NCBI GenBank assembly: GCA_902588585.1 | Contig: CACIPQ010000005.1 | Span: forward strand, 1-64,000 | DNA: 64,000 bases | Origin: an uncultured Pelagibacteraceae bacterium | GTDB taxonomy: Bacteria > Pseudomonadota > Alphaproteobacteria > Pelagibacterales > Pelagibacteraceae | Direction: 5' to 3' | Shown here: positions 48,831 to 58,027 of the stretch, one piece after another | Layout: every line of letters begins with the position of its first letter | Numbering within the stretch: the first letter of the stretch is position 1 | The notes under the pieces: generated by a model | What the model saw: the letters and a program-made list of their open reading frames with translations, nothing else | The model's database searches: none | What the model was told of the DNA's origin: nothing | Position numbers and translations under genes: made by a program

Positions 48831-49277
48831 TTGCCAAAAGAAAAAGAGAAGATTTATAAATTATTTAAACCTCAATTAACTCCAAAAGAAATGTTAGATC
48901 TAGGTGTGTTTGGTGGTTCCTATTTTAATAAAAAACAAATAAAAGAATTTCCAAAGTCTTGGTTTCAAAAAGCAAAATTAAGTGAAAAGTTTGATGTTAA
49001 GTTGAACAGGTTTAAAGTTAAATCTGGTTTATCTAGACAAGAATGGATTAAAAAAGGATGGATTTTTAAAGAGGACCCGCTTGGATGGTTTCAGTGGTAC
49101 TGTAGATATACAAATGGGAGACGAATTCAAAATATTGATGAAATTCAAATACAAAGGTGGATAAATTTTACGCGACATGTAAAAGCGATAAAGAAAAATT
49201 GTGAAGAGGGTGACTTATTTTGCAGAAGAAGACAAAGACAAGCAATACTTCAATGGGCCTACGATCCTTTTATTTAA
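48831..49277 (+). CDS. Conserved uncharacterised protein, apparent TTG start
   Basis: Continuous ORF, Trp/aromatic- and basic-rich (WIFKEDPLGWFQWYCRYTNGRR); starts TTG at 48831. Confidence 0.7.
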   Translation: MPKEKEKIYKLFKPQLTPKEMLDLGVFGGSYFNKKQIKEFPKSWFQKAKLSEKFDVKLNRFKVKSGLSRQEWIKKGWIFKEDPLGWFQWYCRYTNGRRIQNIDEIQIQRWINFTRHVKAIKKNCEEGDLFCRRRQRQAILQWAYDPFI

Positions 49278-50580
49278 GAGGCTGAATCATTTGTTCTGGT
49301 AACCAGAGAGCTAATTGTGGAAAAGCTATAATTATAATTACAGCCAAAATCATTAAAAGAAAAAGTGGAAAAGCGCTTCTTGCAATAAATCCCATATCTC
49401 TTTTTGCCATCCCTTGAAGAACAAATAAGTTAAATCCAACTGGTGGTGTAATCTGAGCCATTTCAACAACTATAACTAAATAAATACCAAACCAAATCAT
49501 GTCGAAGCCTGCTTGACGTATCATGGGTTCAATGATTGCCATAGTTAAAACCACAGCAGATATTCCGTCTAAAAACATGCCAAGAATTATATAGAACAGT
49601 GTCAAAACTAGAAGCAACATATATGGTGACAACTGCAGTGTATCAATAAAAACTGCTAAATTTTTTGGAAGACCAGTGAAAGCCATTGCCAGGGTTAAAA
49701 AAGAAGACCCTGCTAATATAAAAGCAATCATACAAGATGTTTTTGTTGCACCTAATAATGATTTGGTAAAAGATTCTTTTGTTAAACTTTTTTGGAAATA
49801 AGATAAAACTAATGCACCTAAAACTCCCAGGGAAGCCGCTTCAGTAGCTGTAGCAATACCAGCGTAAATAGATCCAATTACTGCAAGTATTAAAAGTATA
49901 ACAGGTAACAGTTGTCCAGATTGTTTAATTTTTTCTAAAAAAGAAAAATCTTCACTTATTATGGGCATAATCTTTTTATTTTTAAGAGACCAAGCAACAA
50001 CATAAGTCATAAATAATAGAGCTAATCCAATACCTGGAATAATGCCGGCAATAAAAAGTTTTGCTATAGATTCTTCAACGGTAACGCCATAGATAATCAA
50101 AATAATTGATGGGGGAATTAAAAGACCTAAAGTTCCCGATCCTGCTAACGTACCTAGAAGAAACCTTTCAGGATAATTTCTTTTTCTAAGCTCAGGTATC
50201 GACATTTTTCCAACTGTTGCTACTGTAGCAGCTGAAGAACCAGAAATTGCTGCAAAAATAGCGCAACCTAAAATATTAACGTGAATTAAACCTCCGGGTA
50301 ATTTTGCAAGCCAGGGTGATAAACCTTTAAATAAATTCTCTGATAATTTTGTCCTAAATAAAATTTCACCCATCCAAACAAAAAGAGGTAGAGCTGTTAA
50401 TGACCAAGATGAACCCATGCTCCACATTGTTGTTGCCATTGCATCACCAACAGGTCTTGATGTGAACATTATCATTCCAATAGTTGAGACTCCAATCATG
50501 CTGATCCCAACCCAAACTCCTGATCCTAGGAAAATTAATAAAACACTGATAAAAAATATCGTTAAATAAACTTCAAGCAT
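49270..50580 (-). CDS. dctM: TRAP transporter large permease (DctM)
   Basis: DctM pattern; GGLIHVNILGCAIFAAISGSSAATVATVG, LIPPSIILIIYGV. Confidence 0.94.
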   Translation of the reverse strand: MLEVYLTIFFISVLLIFLGSGVWVGISMIGVSTIGMIMFTSRPVGDAMATTMWSMGSSWSLTALPLFVWMGEILFRTKLSENLFKGLSPWLAKLPGGLIHVNILGCAIFAAISGSSAATVATVGKMSIPELRKRNYPERFLLGTLAGSGTLGLLIPPSIILIIYGVTVEESIAKLFIAGIIPGIGLALLFMTYVVAWSLKNKKIMPIISEDFSFLEKIKQSGQLLPVILLILAVIGSIYAGIATATEAASLGVLGALVLSYFQKSLTKESFTKSLLGATKTSCMIAFILAGSSFLTLAMAFTGLPKNLAVFIDTLQLSPYMLLLVLTLFYIILGMFLDGISAVVLTMAIIEPMIRQAGFDMIWFGIYLVIVVEMAQITPPVGFNLFVLQGMAKRDMGFIARSAFPLFLLMILAVIIIIAFPQLALWLPEQMIQPLK

Positions 50581-51061
50581 TTTGTTTAAAAAATAGTTTT
50601 ATAAAGTTATGTGAAATACAAATAAAAAATATTATAGAACCTATGGCAACTCCAGTTTGTGGTATCCAAAGTAAAATCTCATCTGCCCCTTGGCTTCTCT
50701 CGGCAAGCTGGATAGATACGATCCACATTTTAATAAAATAAAAAGCTAAAAAGCCTGAAAAGAAAGTAGAGACAGCTAAAGACCAAATAGTTAAAAATCT
50801 TAATAACTTTCCTTTGGCTCTTTCAAGAAATAAAGTTATTCTGATATGACCATTTTCATTAAATGTATAAGCAAGCGCTAAGAAAGAAGCAGTAGCTAAG
50901 CTATAACCAGAATATTCTGTTAAACCACGAATATAAAATCCAAAAATTCTAGATGTTATACCTATAACTATAGAAACTAATATGAGAATTAAAAAAAAGG
51001 ATGCGACGTATCCTGAATATCTATAAAGAGAATTTAGAAATTTATCTAATTTACAAAGCAT
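50573..51061 (-). CDS. dctQ: TRAP transporter small permease (DctQ)
   Basis: Four-TM small permease between dctP and dctM; EYSGYSLATASFLALAYTFNENGHIRITLF. Confidence 0.9.
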   Translation of the reverse strand: MLCKLDKFLNSLYRYSGYVASFFLILILVSIVIGITSRIFGFYIRGLTEYSGYSLATASFLALAYTFNENGHIRITLFLERAKGKLLRFLTIWSLAVSTFFSGFLAFYFIKMWIVSIQLAERSQGADEILLWIPQTGVAIGSIIFFICISHNFIKLFFKQNA

Positions 51062-51089
51062 AAAGGCCGTATCCTATTATACGGCCTTT
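51062..51089 (-). terminator. Intercistronic hairpin between dctP and dctQ
   Basis: Minus strand AAAGGCCGTAT-AATAGG-ATACGGCCTTT, immediately followed by ATG of dctQ. Confidence 0.7.
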
Positions 51090-51104
51090 TTGACTAAATA
51101 AAAT

Positions 51105-52076
51105 TTATTTATATGCTGATAAAACAGCTTGTCCTCTTGAACCGGCTCTACCCGCCCATTCTTTGGCCATAGTAGCACCAACTTTTTCAAAGTGACTTTG
51201 TAAAGCTGCATTTACTTTTCCAACTTCCATACCAGCAGCAGCCAATGCTTTTTTGTCGGCAACATTACCTTTTTTAGATAAAGACCAACCTTTTCTTTCA
51301 GCTACAGCGGCTTGCTTCATAACAAGTTTTTGAGTTTTGCTATCAAGTTTGTTCCAAGCTTTTTTGTTTACAACAACCATGTTTTTTGGAAACCATGCTG
51401 CAATATCATAAAAATATTTAACACCATTTTCCCAAATTTTACTGTTCTTACCAGTTGTTGGTGACGTAATCATACTTTCAACCATTCCAGTTGAAAATGC
51501 TTGGCTGATCGCAACTGCTTCTAACTTAGTTGGTTTCATACCAGTCAATTCTGCAATTCTAATTGTTGCAGAGTTGTAAGCTCTAAACTTAAGTCCTTTA
51601 AGATCGCTTACAGAGTTAATAGCTTTTTTACTATATAACCCTTGTGCTGGCCAAGGAACTGCGTAAAGGAAAACTAATCCCTTTTCGTCAAGTCCTTTTA
51701 CTAATTCTGCTTTTGAAGCTTTATAAAGTTTCTGAGCATCAGGATAAGTTTGCGCTACAAAAGGAATTGAGTCCACTTCTAATAACGGATCAAAGCTTCC
51801 ATGAGCAGACATAAATCTTTCACCGATTTGTGTTTGTCCAGTTTGCACAGCTCTTAAAATAGCTCCTCCCTTAAATAAAGAACCACCTGGGTGAGTCTTG
51901 ATTGTAAGTTTACCACCAGATTTTTTAGTAACTGCTTCTGCAAATGCCGTAGCATTTTGTGAGTGGAAGTTACCTGCTCCATAAGCTAAAGCCATGTTCC
52001 ATGTCTCAGCGTGAGCAGCTCCTATACTGATAAGTAAAGAGGTTAGTATTATACTAATCTTTTTAATTATGTTCAT
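51105..52076 (-). CDS. dctP: TRAP transporter substrate-binding protein (DctP)
   Basis: Signal peptide; GLKFRAYNSATIRIAELTGMKPTKLEAVAISQAFSTGMVESMITS. Confidence 0.94.
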   Translation of the reverse strand: MNIIKKISIILTSLLISIGAAHAETWNMALAYGAGNFHSQNATAFAEAVTKKSGGKLTIKTHPGGSLFKGGAILRAVQTGQTQIGERFMSAHGSFDPLLEVDSIPFVAQTYPDAQKLYKASKAELVKGLDEKGLVFLYAVPWPAQGLYSKKAINSVSDLKGLKFRAYNSATIRIAELTGMKPTKLEAVAISQAFSTGMVESMITSPTTGKNSKIWENGVKYFYDIAAWFPKNMVVVNKKAWNKLDSKTQKLVMKQAAVAERKGWSLSKKGNVADKKALAAAGMEVGKVNAALQSHFEKVGATMAKEWAGRAGSRGQAVLSAYK

Positions 52077-52194
52077 GTGTCCCCCTATAATTAATAATGA
52101 GCTATTTCACATTCCCATTTAAGAAATTGCAAGAGATATTTTAGTAAATATTTCTTTATAGAAACCCAATAAACTAATATAAATGCCAATCTAA

Positions 52195-52830
52195 ATGGAA
52201 ATACTCTACCCAAAAATAATAATTTTTTTTCAAATTGTATTTATCGATATAGTTATGGCTGCAGATAATGCAATTATAATTGGTCTAATAGCTTCATCTT
52301 TTGCAAAAACAGATAGAAATAAAATAATATTACTTGGAGTTTTTGGAGCTTTCATTTTTAGAGTAATTTTTGCTGCAATAACTGTTCAGCTATTACAATT
52401 TCCTATTTTAAAAATAATAGGTGGAACTTTATTAATTTGGATCATAATTAAATTAATTAAAGATCTAGAACTTATTGATTCACTCAAAACAACAAAACAA
52501 CAAACTCCCACCAAACCAAAAAAGCCACCTTCATTTACTTCTGCGGTTTACTCTGTAATAATTGCAGACGTAACTTTAAGTTTTGATAATGTCCTAGGAG
52601 TAGCAGCGGCTGCAAAGAATGAAATAGGTTTGTTGATTTTTGGACTATTATTATCGGTTCTACTTGTTGGAACAGTCGCAACATACTTTGCAAATTATAT
52701 TAAGGGACACAAATGGGTTGGTGTTTTAGGATTAGTTGTTATCTTGATTGTTGCTGTTCAATTAATACTAGGTGGTACAAATGAAATTTACCCTAATGTT
52801 TTGCCTGAATTTTTAATCAAAATAATTTAA
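52195..52830 (+). CDS. TerC/YjbE-family integral membrane protein
   Basis: IDIVMAADNAIIIGLIA and IADVTLSFDNVLGVAAAAKNE duplicated TerC motifs. Confidence 0.9.
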   Translation: MEILYPKIIIFFQIVFIDIVMAADNAIIIGLIASSFAKTDRNKIILLGVFGAFIFRVIFAAITVQLLQFPILKIIGGTLLIWIIIKLIKDLELIDSLKTTKQQTPTKPKKPPSFTSAVYSVIIADVTLSFDNVLGVAAAAKNEIGLLIFGLLLSVLLVGTVATYFANYIKGHKWVGVLGLVVILIVAVQLILGGTNEIYPNVLPEFLIKII

Positions 52831-52832
52831 AT

Positions 52833-53492
52833 TTATTCAACCTTTACAGCACCGTACGTTTCTAAGAATACTGTTTCGTCAATTTCTCCGTTAAAAGATA
52901 TAGATCTTCTTTCTCCTTTTCCTTTAAACGGATAAACTAAATGCATTAGATAATGTGGAAAAACATAAAATTTACCTACCTCTGGTTTTACAAACATCTG
53001 TGAATTAGACAAAAACATTTTTGAACCATGAACAAATTCTATATGTCCGTTTTTATTTACTTCTTTAACAGACTTTTGTTTCTGATCTCCAAAACTTTTT
53101 GGTACCTTAAGATATCCAACTCCAGACAAGTGTCCGGAGTGGTAATGATTAGGATTATATTCATTTTCATACTGCCTAACTACCCAACAGTCTCTAAGTT
53201 TAAAATTTTTTATTTTTTTTCTTGATGAGCCAAATATATAAGTTTCAACAGCTTTAAATAAGAAATCTTTAAAGTGACTTTCATAAAAATCTTTTTCTAG
53301 AGAAATTTCTTGAGTAACTTGTCCTACTAGCTGTCCACCTGCATCTAGTTTTCTAGATTTTTCTTTGTCTTTTATTATTTTCTCAACATAATTATTTACA
53401 TTGTTTACTACTTCTTCTGGCATTTCCATTTCCATAATTGTTGGACCAAAAGGTCTAAATAATTTAACGTTAGTTTGATTTTGTTTCGACAT
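52833..53492 (-). CDS. Putative 2OG-Fe(II) oxygenase-like protein
   Basis: YNPNHYHSGHLSGVGYLKVPK...VFPHYLMHLVYPFKGKGERRSISFN: HxxxxxH...H-x10-R arrangement resembling 2OG-FeII_Oxy families. Confidence 0.7.
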   Translation of the reverse strand: MSKQNQTNVKLFRPFGPTIMEMEMPEEVVNNVNNYVEKIIKDKEKSRKLDAGGQLVGQVTQEISLEKDFYESHFKDFLFKAVETYIFGSSRKKIKNFKLRDCWVVRQYENEYNPNHYHSGHLSGVGYLKVPKSFGDQKQKSVKEVNKNGHIEFVHGSKMFLSNSQMFVKPEVGKFYVFPHYLMHLVYPFKGKGERRSISFNGEIDETVFLETYGAVKVE

Positions 53493-53498
53493 TAATTA

Positions 53499-54995
53499 TT
53501 AACTCCTTTTTATACTTAAGTAAGCCTGCCAAGAAACTATTAGTATCGTAAATGCAAGTATGATTGCGGTCAAGGGTCTATCCCAAAGAAAACTGAATGA
53601 ACCATCGCTAATTAATAACGATCTTCTTAAATTTTCTTCCATTAACCCCCCGAGTACAAAAGCTAAAATTAAAGGTGGCATAGGAAACTTATAAAGTCTT
53701 AAAACTGTCGCAACAACAGCAATTCCTATCATTAGAAAGATGTCAAATGTGTTAAAGGACATTAGATAGATTCCAGTTACCGAGAAAAATAAAATCATTG
53801 GGATTAAAAATGTTCTCGGTACCGCAAGTATCCTTGCAATATAAGGAATTAAAGGTAGGTTTAGTATTAAAAGTACAACCATTCCAATATACATTGACAT
53901 AATTACAGACCAAAAAATTTCAGGGTTCGTCATGTATAATCTTGGTCCAGGCTGTATTCCAAATCCCAATAAAGCTCCAAGCATAACAGCCGTTGTTCCA
54001 CTTCCTGGAATTCCTAAAGTTAATAAAGGTACAAAAGCTCCAGAGCATGCTGCATTATTTGCAGTTTCTGGTGCTGACAAACCATGCACGCTTCCTTTTC
54101 CAAATTTTTGCTTTTCTTCGTCATTAACATAATTTCTTTCCATTCCGTATGCTAAAAAAGAAGCAATAGTGGCACCTGCTCCTGGCAATACACCTATCAA
54201 AAATCCTAAAACCGAAGATCGAGGTATAGTTTTTAACATTTTTTTTGTTTCATTCTTGTCGAGTTTAATTGAACCAAGTTCAGTAAGAGAAATAGCCTTT
54301 GAAGCTCGTGATGGATCTGTTCCTTTCAAGATAATTGTTAAAGCTTCACTCATTGCAAAAGTTGCCATAACAACTAAAACGAAACTTATTCCGTCAGATA
54401 AATTCATGTTATTAAAAACAAAACGAGGAATATCAGACAAAGTGTCTTGTCCTACTGATGCTAGCATTAACCCTAAAACGACCATCATCATTGCTTTTAA
54501 AAATTGTCCTTTTGAAGAAAATGCAGACACAGCAGTTAAACCAAGAACCATTAAAGCAAAATAGTCTGGCGATCTAAAAGCTAAACTTACTTTTGACAAG
54601 CTTGGAGCCGCGAATAATAAGAAGATGGCTGCAAGCGTTCCTCCAGCAAAAGAACTATAAGCAGCAATGGCGAGAGCCTTACCTGCTTTTCCTTGTTGAG
54701 CCATAGGATAACCATCAAAAGAAGTTGCGACCGTTCCTGGAACTCCGGGAGCATTAATTAAAATTGAAGAAGTTGATCCGCCGAAAACAGCTCCATAATA
54801 AACTCCTGCCATTAAAATTAATCCTGTCGCAGGATCAAACCCCCATGTTATAGGAATCATTAAAGCAATTGCAGTCATAGGACCTAAACCAGGGAGCATT
54901 CCTATAATGGTTCCAAAGAAACAACCCATCACCACCATTAAAATATTTTTGAGTGATAAAGCTGTATTTAGACCTATTAGAATACCTTCTATCAT
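53499..54995 (-). CDS. tctA: Tripartite tricarboxylate transporter large subunit (TctA)
   Basis: GTIIGMLPGLGPMTAIALMIPIT; VYYGAVFGGSTSSILINAPGVPG. Confidence 0.95.
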   Translation of the reverse strand: MIEGILIGLNTALSLKNILMVVMGCFFGTIIGMLPGLGPMTAIALMIPITWGFDPATGLILMAGVYYGAVFGGSTSSILINAPGVPGTVATSFDGYPMAQQGKAGKALAIAAYSSFAGGTLAAIFLLFAAPSLSKVSLAFRSPDYFALMVLGLTAVSAFSSKGQFLKAMMMVVLGLMLASVGQDTLSDIPRFVFNNMNLSDGISFVLVVMATFAMSEALTIILKGTDPSRASKAISLTELGSIKLDKNETKKMLKTIPRSSVLGFLIGVLPGAGATIASFLAYGMERNYVNDEEKQKFGKGSVHGLSAPETANNAACSGAFVPLLTLGIPGSGTTAVMLGALLGFGIQPGPRLYMTNPEIFWSVIMSMYIGMVVLLILNLPLIPYIARILAVPRTFLIPMILFFSVTGIYLMSFNTFDIFLMIGIAVVATVLRLYKFPMPPLILAFVLGGLMEENLRRSLLISDGSFSFLWDRPLTAIILAFTILIVSWQAYLSIKRS

Positions 54996-55462
54996 CCAAT
55001 AATCCCCAATAATTTTAAAAATGGATCTCTAAGATAAATATCCAAAAGCCCATGAAGTAAGAAAACGAACAAAGCAACAAATGGAAAAGAAAATGTTAGC
55101 ATCAATTTCCATCTTCGTTCTCCAAGAAAATAGTAAGCAAACAATAAAAAGAATGAAGTTGATAAAAAGAATCCTGCTCTAAGTATAGTTAGACCATAAA
55201 AAATCATAATGATAACAAGAAAAATTACTTTTTTATAATCTAAAACTGTGTGATCTACTTCCTCTTTGACCTTTTCTGGTAAAATAATTTTTAATCCAGC
55301 AAGAAACATTCCGACATAACCAAGATAAATTGGAAATGTTTTAGCGTTAAAAGGTGCATTTTCATCAAAAGAGAAAACTTGTATTTGGTATGCTGTATAA
55401 AGATAAAAAGCCGATAAAACAAAGAAGAGCAGCGAGATAATTTTAACTGAACTTATCTTCAC
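54992..55462 (-). CDS. tctB: Tripartite tricarboxylate transporter small subunit (TctB)
   Basis: Four-TM protein between tctC and tctA. Confidence 0.88.
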   Translation of the reverse strand: MKISSVKIISLLFFVLSAFYLYTAYQIQVFSFDENAPFNAKTFPIYLGYVGMFLAGLKIILPEKVKEEVDHTVLDYKKVIFLVIIMIFYGLTILRAGFFLSTSFFLLFAYYFLGERRWKLMLTFSFPFVALFVFLLHGLLDIYLRDPFLKLLGIIG

Positions 55463-55487
55463 CGCTCCTCCTTTAAATCCTAATGGA

Positions 55488-56465
55488 TTAAATTACTCCT
55501 AATTTTTTCATAAGAGCTGTCATTTCTTTAGTTTGTGTTTTTAAAAACTTCACAAACTTCTTGTCTGGATTATAAATATTAACCCAAGCATTTCTTTTTC
55601 TAACAGCTTCCCACTCAGGAGTTTTCTGAACATCACCTAACATTTTAGCAATTTTCTTTTTGTCCCCATTGCTCATGCCAGGAGGTCCAAAAAATCCTCT
55701 CCAGTTTACAAACTGAACATCAAAACCTTGTTCTTTCAATGTTGGAACATCAGGTGCATCTGAAACTCTTTTCGGCGCAGTAATACCAATAATATTTACT
55801 TGGTCTCTTGCTCCCATTACTTCTCCCAAACCAGTTGAAAGAATTTGAGTTTCTCCAGATAACAATCCTGCTAAAGCTTTTCCTCCAGCATCGTAAGGAA
55901 CATAAACTACTTGATTTGGATCAGCTCCTGCTTCTTGAAACGCAAGTGCTCCAATTAAGTGGTCCATACTTCCTCTTACAGATCCGCCAGCCATTTTTAC
56001 AGATTTTGGATTAGCTTTGTAAGCTGCAACAACATCTGCGAAATTTTTGAAAGGTGAGTTCTTTGCTACAGCGATTGCGCCGTAGTCACCGATTACTCCT
56101 GCTATTGGAACAACATCTTTGTATGAAAGAACGCCGCTACCTTTAACATAACCTTTATGTCTAGTTATTGATCTTAAAACCAGAGGAGTAGATTGAACCA
56201 GTACAGTTCCTGCAGGTTTAGTATTAATTAAAAATGACAGAGCTTTACCTCCACCACCACCAGACATGTTTTCAAAAGACGCGCTTTTAAGCATGCCTGC
56301 TTTTGTTAATGCTTCTCCTGTTCCTCTAGCGGTACCATCCCAGCCACCACCAGCTCCACCACCGATTAAGAAGTGAAGTTTATCAATTGCAAATGATTGT
56401 GTTGAAATTGACGAGAAAAGAACAGCAGCAAATAATAAGCTTATAAATTTTCTTATATTTGTCAT
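55488..56465 (-). CDS. tctC: Tripartite tricarboxylate transporter substrate-binding protein (TctC)
   Basis: Signal peptide; IGGGAGGGWDGTARGTGEAL, APDVPTLKEQGFDVQFVNWRGFFGPPGM. Confidence 0.93.
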   Translation of the reverse strand: MTNIRKFISLLFAAVLFSSISTQSFAIDKLHFLIGGGAGGGWDGTARGTGEALTKAGMLKSASFENMSGGGGGKALSFLINTKPAGTVLVQSTPLVLRSITRHKGYVKGSGVLSYKDVVPIAGVIGDYGAIAVAKNSPFKNFADVVAAYKANPKSVKMAGGSVRGSMDHLIGALAFQEAGADPNQVVYVPYDAGGKALAGLLSGETQILSTGLGEVMGARDQVNIIGITAPKRVSDAPDVPTLKEQGFDVQFVNWRGFFGPPGMSNGDKKKIAKMLGDVQKTPEWEAVRKRNAWVNIYNPDKKFVKFLKTQTKEMTALMKKLGVI

Positions 56466-56520
56466 TTTTTCCTCCCTTTTATTAATGCCTTATTAGATTT
56501 TGAATTAGTTAAAGAGTCAA

Positions 56521-58023
56521 TTAGAAAATAGACTTCTTGTCTCTTCTTCTTGCTAATTTTCCCTTAACTTCAACGTTAAGCTTGGTGAGTTCGCCCGATT
56601 TGAGTTTTCTTAAGTTTTGTACAGAGTTTAAAAATCTCTCAGACTCTTTTAGTGTAATAATTCCTTCGGTTAAAGTTTGAAATTTTTCTATATAATTGGA
56701 TCTCTCAAAAGGTCTATCGCCACTTGGATGTGCATCTGCAACAAATATTTCATCTTTAAATTTTGAACCATCTTTCATTTTAATAATAACTCTACCTCCA
56801 AAACACTTCCTGCTAGGATCAGGATCGTGATATCTTTTTGTCCATTTTTTATCTTCAAAAGTTTTAATTTTTCTCCATAGCTGAACTGTACTTTTTTTGT
56901 TAGCTCTTCTAGGGGTATATGAATTTACATGATGCCATTTTCCATCTTCCAATGCGACAGCAAAAATATACATAATTGAGTGATCCAAAGTTTCTCTGCT
57001 AGCGTTAGGATCCATTTTTTGTGGATCTTTTGCACCAGTTCCAATTACATAATGAGTATGATGACTGGTATGTATTTCGATTGATTTAATCTTTGAGATA
57101 TTATCAATCCTTTCATTCATTCTTCTAGCTAAATCTATAAGCGCTTGTGATTGATATTCTGCTGAATGTTCTTTCGTATAAGTTTCTAAAATTGCTTTCT
57201 TTTCCTCATTAATGTTTGGAAGAGGAACATTGTATTTTGCTTTTGGACCAGAAAGAACGTATGCAATCACACTATCTTCTCCTTCATAAATTGGACTTGG
57301 TGCTCCTTCTCCTCTCATACATCTGTCAACAGCTTCAATGGCTAATTTACCTGCGTGAGCTGGGGCAAAAGCTTTCCAGCTAGAAATTTCTCCCTTTCTT
57401 GACTGCCTTGTTGAAATTGTTGTGTGTAAAGCCTGTTGAACTGATTGATAAATTATATCTGTATTTAATTTTAGAAGAGAACCCAAACCTGCAGCCACAC
57501 TTGGACCTAAATGGGCAATATGATCTATTTTATGTTCGTGTAAACAAATACCTTTAACAAGGTTAACCTGAACTTCATAGCCAGTTATTATTCCTCTAAT
57601 TAAATCTCTACCTGACATTTTCTTTTGCTGTCCTACAGCTAAGATAGCGGGAATGTTGTCCCCTGGATGGCTATAATCTGCAGCTAAAAAAGTATCATGA
57701 AAATCTAGTTCCCTTACAGCAGTACCATTCGCCCAGGCAGCCCATTCGCAGTCAAATTTCTTTTTTGAATTAATTCCAAAAACAGTAGCTCCATTTTTTC
57801 TTGGATGTGCCAAAACCATCTCTCTTGCTGAAATTACAGGTCTTCTATTAAAAGAAGCTATGGCAACAGACGCATTATCTATAATTCTATTAATAACCAT
57901 ATCTATCGCCTCTTCATTAAGAGGGGCCTTGTCAGATGCTATTTCAGCAATTTTCCATGCTAGCTGTTCTTTTTTTTTTAATTTCGATGCAGATGGATAA
58001 ACTTTAACTTTAATATTTCTCAT
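56521..58023 (-). CDS. prpD: MmgE/PrpD family protein (2-methylcitrate dehydratase-like)
   Basis: [65 protein letters not shown]. Confidence 0.92.
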   Translation of the reverse strand: MRNIKVKVYPSASKLKKKEQLAWKIAEIASDKAPLNEEAIDMVINRIIDNASVAIASFNRRPVISAREMVLAHPRKNGATVFGINSKKKFDCEWAAWANGTAVRELDFHDTFLAADYSHPGDNIPAILAVGQQKKMSGRDLIRGIITGYEVQVNLVKGICLHEHKIDHIAHLGPSVAAGLGSLLKLNTDIIYQSVQQALHTTISTRQSRKGEISSWKAFAPAHAGKLAIEAVDRCMRGEGAPSPIYEGEDSVIAYVLSGPKAKYNVPLPNINEEKKAILETYTKEHSAEYQSQALIDLARRMNERIDNISKIKSIEIHTSHHTHYVIGTGAKDPQKMDPNASRETLDHSIMYIFAVALEDGKWHHVNSYTPRRANKKSTVQLWRKIKTFEDKKWTKRYHDPDPSRKCFGGRVIIKMKDGSKFKDEIFVADAHPSGDRPFERSNYIEKFQTLTEGIITLKESERFLNSVQNLRKLKSGELTKLNVEVKGKLARRRDKKSIF

Positions 58024-58027
58024 TAAT

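Noticed and set aside
54169-54564. 131-aa plus ORF opposite tctA
   Set aside because: Antisense of a confident TctA CDS; no independent support.
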